Made by a program: the position numbers and the translations under genes. A stretch of DNA of 64,000 nt from F1-120-MAGs118 sp013360535 (GTDB lineage: Bacteria > Planctomycetota > UBA1135 > GCA-002686595), in NCBI GenBank assembly GCA_026647215.1, contig JAPKHC010000016.1, forward strand, positions 20,584 to 84,583. The letters run 5' to 3'. Shown here in pieces: positions 57,094 through 64,000 of the stretch. Below the pieces are notes generated by a model. That model made no database searches. It was not told where the DNA came from and saw nothing but the letters and a program-made list of their open reading frames with translations. Every line of letters begins with the position of its first letter. The stretch's first letter is position 1.

Positions 57094-58671
57094 TCAGCGC
57101 TTGCCGGGCTTGCGTTCCGCGGGCTCTTGCTTGCGAAGCAGCGCGAGCGCCGCGTCGAGCACGGGGTCCTTCGTCGGGGTGAAGTCCGCGCCAGCCGCCT
57201 TGACCTCGACGTCGGGAGCGACGCCGACGTTCTCGATGGCGCGCCCCTCGGGGTCCATGTCGATCCAGCGCGGCAGGTTGACCTGGATTCCGCCCGCGAG
57301 CTCGAGCCGCCGCGGATTGGCGCTCGAACCGCCGGTCCGGTCGCCCATCGTCGTGACCTGCGGGCACTGGGCGAACATCAGCGCCATCGACTCGGCCGAG
57401 CTGAAGGTCTTCTGCCCCTGCAGGCACACGACGGGCGACTCGAAACGCCAGGGACCGCGCGGCTCGAAGTCGCGTGCGAGCACGTCGCCCAGCTGGTCGT
57501 GCCTAGGCCCGTTGCGATAGCGATTCGTGCTGTACGTGCGCCTCGAATCGACGAAACGGGCGGCAACGTCGCGCGCCAGCAGTTCGTCACCACCGCCGTT
57601 GAAGCGCAGGTCGACCACGAGGCCGAAGCAGCCGCCGAGCTTCTCGAGCACGTCGTCGATCGTCGCGGCAAGTTCCTTGTCGTTCAGGCCATCGACCAGC
57701 ACGTAGCCGACGCCATCTTCCGTCTTGCCCCACTGCACGTTGTGCCGGGTGTTGGCGAGCTCCGGAAACGCCTTGCGCACGGCCTCGTAGCTCGCGTTGA
57801 GCGGTCGCGGCCGCGAGTAGCCCTGGAGGAACTCGTCGCCGCAGCGCACCCACACGTGCAGGTCGCGGAGCTTCGCCGTCAGACCGTCGATCGCCACCGC
57901 CGCCGCGAAGGTCGTCCTCGCCTTCTCCGCACGCTTGCGCCAGAGCTCGCCTTCCTTCTTCCAGTCGACATCCGGAAGCGAACCGAACTTGGCGTACTCC
58001 TTGTCGAAGGCCTCCCACACGGCGTCGAAGGCCCGCACGGCCGCGCTTTCGTCCAGCGCGACAAGCGCCGGCAGCGGCCGCTTCTCGAAGGCCGCGACGA
58101 GCTCGAGCTTGCCCTGCTCCTTGTCGGCGACGAAGTAGCGGCGCGGTCCTTCGACGGTCTCGCAGTCGAGCACGATCGAGCCCTTCCTCGGGATCACCGG
58201 CAGGTTGTTCGCCTGCCACCCGCTCGAGATCTTCCAGGCACACATGCGCCTCGCCCAGGCGATCTGCTCTTCAGGCCCATTCTTCGCCACGGTCTTCGCC
58301 GGAAACAGCTCCCCCAGATGCGCCGGATGGAAGCGCATCCACACGCTCGTGACTTGCTCGCCGTCACCACCGACCTGCGAGCGCAGCTTGGCCGGCTTCT
58401 CGGGGAAGAGCGCGGCCCAGACGACGTTCTTCTCGGCCACGCCGAACACGACCGTCGTCTTTCCGAGCGTGAGGTCGAGCTGTCCCAGGTGGTCGAAGTG
58501 GAAGGACTTGAGCTCCCACACGTCGTCAGGTCCGCAAGTCCACTCGCGCGGAGCCTGCCCATCGGCGAAGTCGAGTGTCGCGGGATAGACCTTGGTCAGG
58601 TCTCCGGCGAAGGCGCGCGCACCAAGGCTGACGAGTGCCAGCAGCGGCAGCAGCAAAAGCCCGATCTTCAT
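57094..58671 (-). CDS. Secreted S41 (tail-specific/C-terminal processing type) peptidase
   Basis: 525 aa. The ATG at 58671 has GGAG seven bases upstream and opens a signal peptide (MKIGLLLLPLLALVSLGARA). The unrecognised beta-rich N-terminal part extends to about 200, followed by a helical linker. The S41 core is at about 320-515: VGYVLVDGLNDKELAATIDD, LVVDLRFNGGGDELLARDVA, and the catalytic Ser (probably Ser425) in GQKTFSSAESMALMF, with GDRTGGSSANPRRL after it. No PDZ domain is evident, as in tricorn-core-like or S41B members. It degrades or processes periplasmic proteins. It diverges from the C25-like gene. Confidence 0.88.
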   Translation of the reverse strand: MKIGLLLLPLLALVSLGARAFAGDLTKVYPATLDFADGQAPREWTCGPDDVWELKSFHFDHLGQLDLTLGKTTVVFGVAEKNVVWAALFPEKPAKLRSQVGGDGEQVTSVWMRFHPAHLGELFPAKTVAKNGPEEQIAWARRMCAWKISSGWQANNLPVIPRKGSIVLDCETVEGPRRYFVADKEQGKLELVAAFEKRPLPALVALDESAAVRAFDAVWEAFDKEYAKFGSLPDVDWKKEGELWRKRAEKARTTFAAAVAIDGLTAKLRDLHVWVRCGDEFLQGYSRPRPLNASYEAVRKAFPELANTRHNVQWGKTEDGVGYVLVDGLNDKELAATIDDVLEKLGGCFGLVVDLRFNGGGDELLARDVAARFVDSRRTYSTNRYRNGPRHDQLGDVLARDFEPRGPWRFESPVVCLQGQKTFSSAESMALMFAQCPQVTTMGDRTGGSSANPRRLELAGGIQVNLPRWIDMDPEGRAIENVGVAPDVEVKAAGADFTPTKDPVLDAALALLRKQEPAERKPGKR

Positions 58672-58948
58672 GCCAACTCCTTCTTTCCAAGGCCCGTCCG
58701 CCGACTTGCGGCGGCTCGTCGCTCTCCACTTTCGACCTGACGCCCCAGGGGCCGGCTTGCCGAGCGCTCGTCGCGCCACCCACGAGTGATTTCCTGGGAT
58801 CGGATTCACTCGAGCGCTGCGCAACTCTCGGGGCGAGCCTTGCCGGGCCGTGCCGAGATGATCTCAGTGGCAACGGACTTCGGCAACGGCGCCCTTCGGC
58901 TCCGGAGACGGCGCGTGGGACGGCCGAGGCCTCTGGACGTGGGCGCAG

Positions 58949-58966
58949 CGCGAGTCGAGACTCGCG
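58949..58966. promoter_or_regulatory. 18-bp dyad immediately before the C25-like gene
   Basis: CGCGAGTC-GA-GACTCGCG is an exact palindrome apart from the two central bases and ends four bases before the ATG at 58971. It could be an operator or a block to ribosome access; no Shine-Dalgarno sequence is visible between it and the start. Confidence 0.3.
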
Positions 58967-58970
58967 TGCG

Positions 58971-60602
58971 ATGAAAAGCTTCGCTGGATGGCTGCTCGGA
59001 GGCGCTGTCGCCGTCGCTGCGTTCGCATCGGCCGCTTCGGCGCAGGGAGAGGACGAGCTCGCGCGCAGGTTCTCCGGCTTCGACAGGGATCGCGACGGGC
59101 GGGTGGAGCTCGCAAAGGTGGAGCGGGTCGAGCTCGCGAGCGATTCGGCTTCGGGTGAGCTCGCGCTGATCTTGGTCGACGCGCGCTTGCTCGCGGGCGA
59201 AGGAGCGGACGCGCTGCGAGCGCAGCTCGACGTGCTCGCTGCGGACTGGGCTCGCGAGGGACTTCGGCCGCGCGCCTACGCGATCGAGTTCGCGCCTTCG
59301 GCCGGCCACCGCGACGGCGGTTACGTGCTCGCGTTGCGCGCGTTCCTGCGCGCCACGCGCGAGGCGGACGCGACGTTGCGCGGGGCGCTGCTGGTCGGCC
59401 ACTTCCCCGACGCGCTGCTCGTGCGCACGTGCGCCTGGCGCCGCGACGATCCGCTCACTCTCGGCGCGGGCGAGCACCGCCGCGAGCTCGGCGCCGTGCC
59501 GTGGCTGCGTGTCGTGCCCGAGATCGTCGCCGAGCGTTGTGATCTGGTGCTCGCGGACCTCGACGGCGACTGGGAGTCGCTCTACTTCGAGGCTCCGACG
59601 CGTGTCCCGACGCTGCTCGCGGCCTTCCCGGGTGGAGTTCCGGCGAGCGGTGGAGTCGCGAGCGACTTCGAGCGCGGCGCGCTCGTCTTCCGCGACTTCT
59701 TCCACGTGAACGACGGCGCGTTCGATGCGGTCGAGCAGCTCGGCGACGACGGCGCGGTCCGCGCGCTGCACGTGCGCACGCTCGACGACGCGCGCGACTT
59801 CGAGTGCAGCTCCGCCGACGCCGCAGCGCCGAACCCGCTCGCGCTGCCCGACCTCTCCATCTCGCGCCTCGACGCGCGCGGCCACGCGCCCGATCGCGCC
59901 GCCGAGCGCGCCCTGCTCGTCGAAGCCCTGCGCGCGAACCACGCCTTCCGCACGCAAGCACCCGGCGCCGCGCATCGGCCGGCCTCTTTCGCTTGCGACC
60001 TCGGCTCCGGTTTCGATTCGCTCACCGGCGCCGCCGCCGAGTGGAGCCCGTTCGAGCGCACGCAGCTCGACCAGCACGGCAGCCCGTCGCGCCAAGCGTT
60101 GCGCGCGTGGCTCGCCCAACCCGCGAGCCTTCGCACGCTGCGCGCGCACAGCGATCCGTGGGGCTGCGCCGTCGGCGGCGGCGAGGAAGGCCCGCGCGTC
60201 GACGCCGCCTTCTGGCGCGACGTGCGCGCGCGCAACCTCGCCGTCGCTCCCGCCCTCTGGGTCCACACCGGCTGCCAGGCGATCTCGCCGCCCGGTGCCT
60301 GGGAACTCCCCTTCGATCACCCCGACTACGGCCGCGACCAGGGCGCCGAGGCGATCCTCTTCCACGGCGGCGCCGTCGCGCTCCTCGGCCGCGCCAAGGT
60401 CTTCTACGACGAGCCCCGCGGCTTCGCCGAATGCCTTCGCTCCGGCGGCCGCATGGGCGACGCCTGGCGCCGCTACTTCGAACTCGAACGCTCCGGCCCC
60501 ACCTGGGACTCCGTCGGCGGCGACATCGGCCGCAAGCGCACCTACTTCTGGAGCCTGCTCGGCGACTGGACCCTGCGCCTCCCGCAGACGCCGGGCGATT
60601 GA
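58971..60602 (+). CDS. Secreted C25 (gingipain)-like cysteine peptidase, tentative
   Basis: 543 aa. Signal peptide MKSFAGWLLGGAVAVAAFAS. An EF-hand-like loop FDRDRDGRVELAK follows at 37-49, but position 12 is Lys instead of Glu. The middle has elements seen in C25 peptidases: GALLVGHFPDALLV (137-150), LADLDGDWESLYFEAP (193-208) and LALPDLSISRLDARG (289-303). The C-terminal half offers a possible dyad, His392 in LRAHSDPWGC and Cys434 in LWVHTGCQAISPPG. Substrate unknown. It lies between an S41 peptidase and a gluzincin, all secreted. Confidence 0.7.
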   Translation: MKSFAGWLLGGAVAVAAFASAASAQGEDELARRFSGFDRDRDGRVELAKVERVELASDSASGELALILVDARLLAGEGADALRAQLDVLAADWAREGLRPRAYAIEFAPSAGHRDGGYVLALRAFLRATREADATLRGALLVGHFPDALLVRTCAWRRDDPLTLGAGEHRRELGAVPWLRVVPEIVAERCDLVLADLDGDWESLYFEAPTRVPTLLAAFPGGVPASGGVASDFERGALVFRDFFHVNDGAFDAVEQLGDDGAVRALHVRTLDDARDFECSSADAAAPNPLALPDLSISRLDARGHAPDRAAERALLVEALRANHAFRTQAPGAAHRPASFACDLGSGFDSLTGAAAEWSPFERTQLDQHGSPSRQALRAWLAQPASLRTLRAHSDPWGCAVGGGEEGPRVDAAFWRDVRARNLAVAPALWVHTGCQAISPPGAWELPFDHPDYGRDQGAEAILFHGGAVALLGRAKVFYDEPRGFAECLRSGGRMGDAWRRYFELERSGPTWDSVGGDIGRKRTYFWSLLGDWTLRLPQTPGD

Positions 60603-60606
60603 GCGC

Positions 60607-62211
60607 TCAGCGCTTGAATTCGAGCTTGGAGATGAAGCTCGCCCACTCGGCTTCGAGGGCGGCGATGTCGATGCCGTCGAAGGCCTTGCCGAGCGCGTGC
60701 TTGCGGGAGGCGACGCCGACGGCGGCCTTGGCGGCGCGGTCGTCCTTGCGGCCTTGGGTTTCGAGCAGGGCGAGGTTGCGCGAGTAGTCGAGCTTGAGCT
60801 CGTTGAAGTAGGTGTCGAGGATCTTCGACCACTGCGGGTGCTTCTGGACGACGGGCGACTGGCGCAGGAAGTAGATCATCGACCAGCCTTGGGCGTAGCA
60901 CAGGCCGACGCGGTCGGAGCGGTAGTACTCGGGTTGCTCGAAGCCGATGATGTCCTTCCACGGGACGAACTTGTTCTCGTTGACGGCGCGCTGGATGTAG
61001 CCGAAACGCCAGGGATTCAGGCCGATCTTGCGCACCTTGGAACCGACGACGTCGGCGCCGGAGAAGTAGTCGCCGTGGCCTTCGTTGAACCACGAGTGCG
61101 GCGGCACCTCGCCGGCCGAGTAGTGGATGTACTGATGGAAGGCCTCGTGGTAGAGCACGATGAACGTGTTCGCGTCGCCGCTCGAGCGCTTGCCCTTCTC
61201 CTTGACCTGCGCGTCGTAGAAGACGAGCTCCTCCGCAACCCAGTTCCAATAACCGGCCGAGCCCGGAGGCCCGCCGTAGGCCATGTACTCGGTGCGGTCG
61301 CGGCACACGCGCACGGTCGAGACGGCGTTGATCTCGCCGGCGGGCGGGAAGAGCTTGATGTACTCACGCCGGATCGACTCGATGTCGGCGAGCAGCGTGC
61401 GAATCAGCGGCTGGTCGTTGGTGTGGTAGAGGACGATGAAATTCTCGGTGTCCTCGGCCTTCCAGCCGCGCACCATCTTCTGGCGCACCTTGACGCGATA
61501 ATCGATGCCGCGCAGGCCGGAGCGCGCGTACTTCTGCTGGAGCTTGGTGACGTCCTGACCTTCGGGTTCGGAGAGCTCGGCCTTCTCGGCGATGTGGCTC
61601 CAGATCTTTTCCTGCTCCTTGAAGTCCGCGACGCCGCAGGTCGCGACGAACGCGACCGTGCGCTTTCCTTCCTGTACGTAAGCATGGCACCAGCCGACTA
61701 GCCGCTCGCCGCGCCCGACCTGCTTCTGCGTGAGCGTGTAGACGGTCGAGGTCCAGCCCGCGCGCGGCTTGCCCGGCTCCGAACGGCCGAGCTCCCAGCC
61801 GGTGTGGCGCTCGAACCAGCGCTGGAGCGTGCTCGTTGGAGGCGGCGGCGGTGCTTCCGGCTTGCGCTCGACGGGCGCCGCCTTGCTCTTGCCCTCTTCG
61901 TCCTCGGGCGCGGGCGGCGGCGTCGGCTCGGGCTCCTTCGGCACCGGATCCGGAACGAAGTCGATCGACACGACCGACAGCTCCGGCCGCACCTTGCGCC
62001 GCTTCTTCGGGTCAGGGTCGAGCTTCTCCGCGTAATACAGCACGACAAATTCCTCGTCGGGCTGCGTCGGGATCGCCTCGTAGTCGCGCGGGCGATCGAG
62101 CTCGATCCCTAGGTCGGGGTACTTCTCGTTCGAGTAACCACCCTGCGCGGCCGGCGCGAGCGAAGGGAACAGCGAAACGAGGGTGAGCGAGAGGAGCTGG
62201 AGCAGGAACAT
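60607..62211 (-). CDS. Secreted gluzincin metallopeptidase (DUF1570-like)
   Basis: 534 aa. Signal peptide MFLLQLLSLTLVSLFPSLAP. Residues 90-125 are a Pro/Glu/Lys-rich linker (PKEPEPTPPPAPEDEEGK). The peptidase domain has HEAFHQYIHY (HExxH at 355-359) and a downstream Glu in SWFNEGHGDYFSG (Glu377), the gluzincin arrangement. It follows VSTVRVCRDRTEYMAYGGPP, typical of DUF1570-like proteins widespread in planctomycetes. Substrates of this group are not known. It converges with the C25-like gene with four bases between stops and diverges from dgcN. Confidence 0.88.
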   Translation of the reverse strand: MFLLQLLSLTLVSLFPSLAPAAQGGYSNEKYPDLGIELDRPRDYEAIPTQPDEEFVVLYYAEKLDPDPKKRRKVRPELSVVSIDFVPDPVPKEPEPTPPPAPEDEEGKSKAAPVERKPEAPPPPPTSTLQRWFERHTGWELGRSEPGKPRAGWTSTVYTLTQKQVGRGERLVGWCHAYVQEGKRTVAFVATCGVADFKEQEKIWSHIAEKAELSEPEGQDVTKLQQKYARSGLRGIDYRVKVRQKMVRGWKAEDTENFIVLYHTNDQPLIRTLLADIESIRREYIKLFPPAGEINAVSTVRVCRDRTEYMAYGGPPGSAGYWNWVAEELVFYDAQVKEKGKRSSGDANTFIVLYHEAFHQYIHYSAGEVPPHSWFNEGHGDYFSGADVVGSKVRKIGLNPWRFGYIQRAVNENKFVPWKDIIGFEQPEYYRSDRVGLCYAQGWSMIYFLRQSPVVQKHPQWSKILDTYFNELKLDYSRNLALLETQGRKDDRAAKAAVGVASRKHALGKAFDGIDIAALEAEWASFISKLEFKR

Positions 62212-62240
62212 GGGCGGCGGCGGCTCGTCGAGCGCGCCGC

Positions 62241-62246
62241 TATCCT
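62241..62246 (+). promoter_or_regulatory. -10-like hexamer before dgcN
   Basis: TATCCT lies 13 bases before the ATG at 62260 in a 48-base divergent gap. It is less tightly placed than the other hexamers in the window. No -35 is clear. Confidence 0.3.
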
Positions 62247-62259
62247 ACGCAGCGCCCCC

Positions 62260-63327
62260 ATGCGTGAAACCGCCGCCGTCCTGACTGTCGATCGATTTCT
62301 GACCTCCGACGCCAAGACGGCGCACGGGCTGGTGCGGGGCCCTAGCCGCTTCGAGATCGTCGCGCTGGTCGACGCGCAGGGTGCGGGTCGCGACGCGGGC
62401 GAACTGCTCGACGGGCGCAAGCGCGGCATTCCGACCTTCGCGAGTCTCGAGGAGCTGCTGCAATCCGGTCGCAGGCCCGCTTGGGTCGTCGTCGGTGTCG
62501 CCACGTCGGGCGGTGTGTTGCCCGAGAGCCTGCGCAAGCCGATCGCGAGCGCGCTCGAGCGTGGCATCGGCGCCGTCAGCGGCCTGCATCAGGTGCTCTC
62601 CGACGAACCGGACTTGCGTGCCGCAGCGGAGCGTGGCAAGGCGCGCATCATCGACGTGCGCAAGCCGAAACCGCGCGCGGAACTGCACTTCTGGAAGGGC
62701 GAAATCGCCACCGTGCGCGCGCCGCGGCTCGCGTTGCTCGGCACGGATTGCGCGCTCGGCAAGCGCACGACGAGCCAGGTGCTCGCGGCGGCGCTGCGCG
62801 AGCGTGGCCTCGCGACGGAAGTGATCTACACGGGCCAGACGGGCTGGCTGCAGGGTTGCAGGTTCGGATTTGTGCTCGACTCGACGCCCAACGACTTCGT
62901 GTCGGGCGAGCTCGAGCACGCGATCGTGAGCGCAGACCGCGAGCTCGCGCCGGAGCTGATCGTGCTCGAAGGGCAGTCGGCGCTGCGCAATCCGTCGGGG
63001 CCGTGTGGAGCGGAGCTCCTGCTGTCGGGGGGCGCCCGCGGAGTGATCCTGCAGCACGCGCCGGCGCGCAAGTTCTTCGAGGATCAGGAGCATCTGGGCA
63101 ACGTCATCCCGCCGCTCGCGTCCGAGATCGCGCTGATCGGCATGTACGGTGCGCGCGTGCTCGGCATCGCGCTCAACCACGAGCATCTGCCGGAGAACGA
63201 ACGTGCCGCGACACGCGAGCGCATCGCGAGAGAAACGGGCCTGCCGACGGTGTATCCGTTGCTCGAGCGTCTCGATCCGCTGATCGACGTCGTCGCGCGT
63301 TACGCGAAGGAAGAGCGGCGCGCGTGA
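62260..63327 (+). CDS. dgcN: DUF1611 protein, D-glutamate N-acetyltransferase-like (DgcN)
   Basis: 355 aa. A Rossmann-like N-terminal domain (about 1-140; PAWVVVGVATSGGVLPESLR) precedes a P-loop domain with LALLGTDCALGKRTTSQVLA (GTDCALGK at 161-168), characteristic of DUF1611. Members next to an enolase-superfamily epimerase have been described as DgcN, which acetylates D-glutamate, with DgcA then epimerising the product. The downstream gene is exactly such an epimerase and overlaps by four bases (GTGA), so the pair is probably a D-glutamate catabolic or dipeptide-epimerising unit. Confidence 0.85.
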   Translation: MRETAAVLTVDRFLTSDAKTAHGLVRGPSRFEIVALVDAQGAGRDAGELLDGRKRGIPTFASLEELLQSGRRPAWVVVGVATSGGVLPESLRKPIASALERGIGAVSGLHQVLSDEPDLRAAAERGKARIIDVRKPKPRAELHFWKGEIATVRAPRLALLGTDCALGKRTTSQVLAAALRERGLATEVIYTGQTGWLQGCRFGFVLDSTPNDFVSGELEHAIVSADRELAPELIVLEGQSALRNPSGPCGAELLLSGGARGVILQHAPARKFFEDQEHLGNVIPPLASEIALIGMYGARVLGIALNHEHLPENERAATRERIARETGLPTVYPLLERLDPLIDVVARYAKEERRA

Positions 63328-64000
63328 AGCTCGTCGCCGCGCGCTCGCGCACCGTGCGCATTCCGTTGACGCGGCCGTACGCGGTCTCGGGTGGAAGTTG
63401 GGACGCGGTCGAGCTCGTGATCGTCGAACTCGAGGCCGACGACGGAACGATCGGATACGGTCAGGCGTCGCCGGCAGAAGAGGTCACGGGCGAAACGATC
63501 GCGGGCGTCGCGGCGGAGCTCGAGCCGCACAAGCTCGAGTGGCTGCTCGGGCTCGAGCTCATGGAGTTTGGCGTCGCACTGACCGACCTGCAGACGCGCG
63601 TCAAAGGTCCGGCGGCGCGTGCGGCGGTCGACATGGCGCTGTTCGACCTCGAGGCGAAGCGCCAGAAGTTGCCCGTGGTCGAGATGTTGATGCGCTCGCA
63701 CCCGCTGCTGCCGACGTCGATCACGATCGGGCTCAAGGACGTCGCGGCGACGCTCGCCGAAGCGGAGGAGTACGTCGCACGCGGCTTTCGGCTGCTGAAG
63801 GTGAAGATCGGCGAGAGTGTCGAGCTCGACCTCGAGCGGCTCGCGAAGCTGCGCGAGCGCCACGGTGCGGCGATCGTGCTGCGCGCCGACGCGAACCAGG
63901 GCTACGACCTGCGGGCGCTGGCGCGCTTTTGCGAGCGCATGGAGGCGCTCGACATCGAGTTGCTCGAGCAGCCGACGCGGCCGGAGCTCGACGCCGAGCT
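63324..64000 (+). CDS. dgcA: Enolase-superfamily epimerase (dipeptide epimerase/DgcA-like), C-terminus outside window
   Basis: 225 residues are visible from a GTG that overlaps the dgcN stop. The N-terminal capping domain (RTVRIPLTRPYAVSGGSWDA; DDGTIGYGQASPAEEVTGET) matches L-Ala-D/L-Glu epimerases. The barrel begins with the general-base motif LLKVKIGE (KxK at 159-161) and the first metal ligand in VLRADANQGYD (Asp189). The other metal ligands and the second lysine lie past the window end. Activity on N-acetyl-D-glutamate or on Ala-Glu dipeptides is suggested by the DUF1611 partner. Confidence 0.88.
   Translation, partial: MKLVAARSRTVRIPLTRPYAVSGGSWDAVELVIVELEADDGTIGYGQASPAEEVTGETIAGVAAELEPHKLEWLLGLELMEFGVALTDLQTRVKGPAARAAVDMALFDLEAKRQKLPVVEMLMRSHPLLPTSITIGLKDVAATLAEAEEYVARGFRLLKVKIGESVELDLERLAKLRERHGAAIVLRADANQGYDLRALARFCERMEALDIELLEQPTRPELDAE

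Overview
The window is about 70% G+C, densely packed, and carries 44 protein-coding genes (two cut by the window edges) plus one broken gene; I saw no rRNA, tRNA, CRISPR array, transposase or integrase. The best guess for the host is a deep-branching planctomycete. Three secreted proteins (two FG-GAP, one LamG) share a C-terminal module opening with a Tyr-Cys-Thr motif. An ECF sigma factor is fused to a membrane anchor and a large extracytoplasmic part. An FG-GAP/ASPIC-UnbV/TPR protein sits beside a multiheme cytochrome. This placement is inference from gene content, with no marker gene to test it.

Layout. 1-5.8 kb: partial Na+/H+ antiporter, an internally duplicated secreted protein, a lipoprotein dipeptidyl peptidase III and a lipoprotein with an Ig-like part. 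5.9-18.8 kb: an ABC-F ATPase (Uup), then a divergent lipid locus. Leftward it encodes an MMPL exporter, a geranylgeranyl-reductase-like flavoprotein, a small anchored protein and a histidine kinase/sigma-54 response regulator pair, all overlapping. Rightward it encodes a YceI-domain protein, a lipoprotein, a UbiG-like methyltransferase, an isoprenylcysteine-methyltransferase-like membrane protein and a type III polyketide synthase, also overlapping. The divergent gap holds sigma-54-like promoters pointing both ways, so the locus may carry its own regulator. 18.8-28.6 kb: tandem FG-GAP proteins, a class IV aminotransferase, a membrane dipeptidase, a dihaem c-type cytochrome with an ethylbenzene-dehydrogenase-like domain, a PAS/sigma-54 activator and a LamG protein.

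28.9-37.7 kb: one seven-gene operon joining persulfide/thiosulfate functions (metallo-beta-lactamase plus two rhodaneses, two YeeE/YedE proteins, a TSUP exporter) to a complete RND efflux pump. 37.7-44.5 kb: a heavy-metal RND system on the other strand, tail-to-tail with it. 44.6-46.7 kb: the one-piece transmembrane ECF sigma factor. 46.8-56.3 kb: a respiration/NO island with the FG-GAP/TPR protein, a pentahaem membrane cytochrome behind an FNR-type box, NorR, and a NorR-facing sigma-54 promoter driving ric and a quinol-type NO reductase. 56.4-57.1 kb: an A+T-richer patch with a frameshifted gene. 57.1-62.2 kb: three unrelated secreted proteases (S41, C25-like, gluzincin). 62.3-64 kb: a dgcN-dgcA-like pair for D-glutamate use or epimerisation.

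Two points recur. Three sigma-54 activators lie in the window, and good sigma-54-like boxes stand before the lipid locus and the NO genes. Several start codons have a TAnnnT hexamer only 6-9 bases upstream, suggesting leaderless transcripts, including one divergent pair whose start codons are only 25 bases apart.
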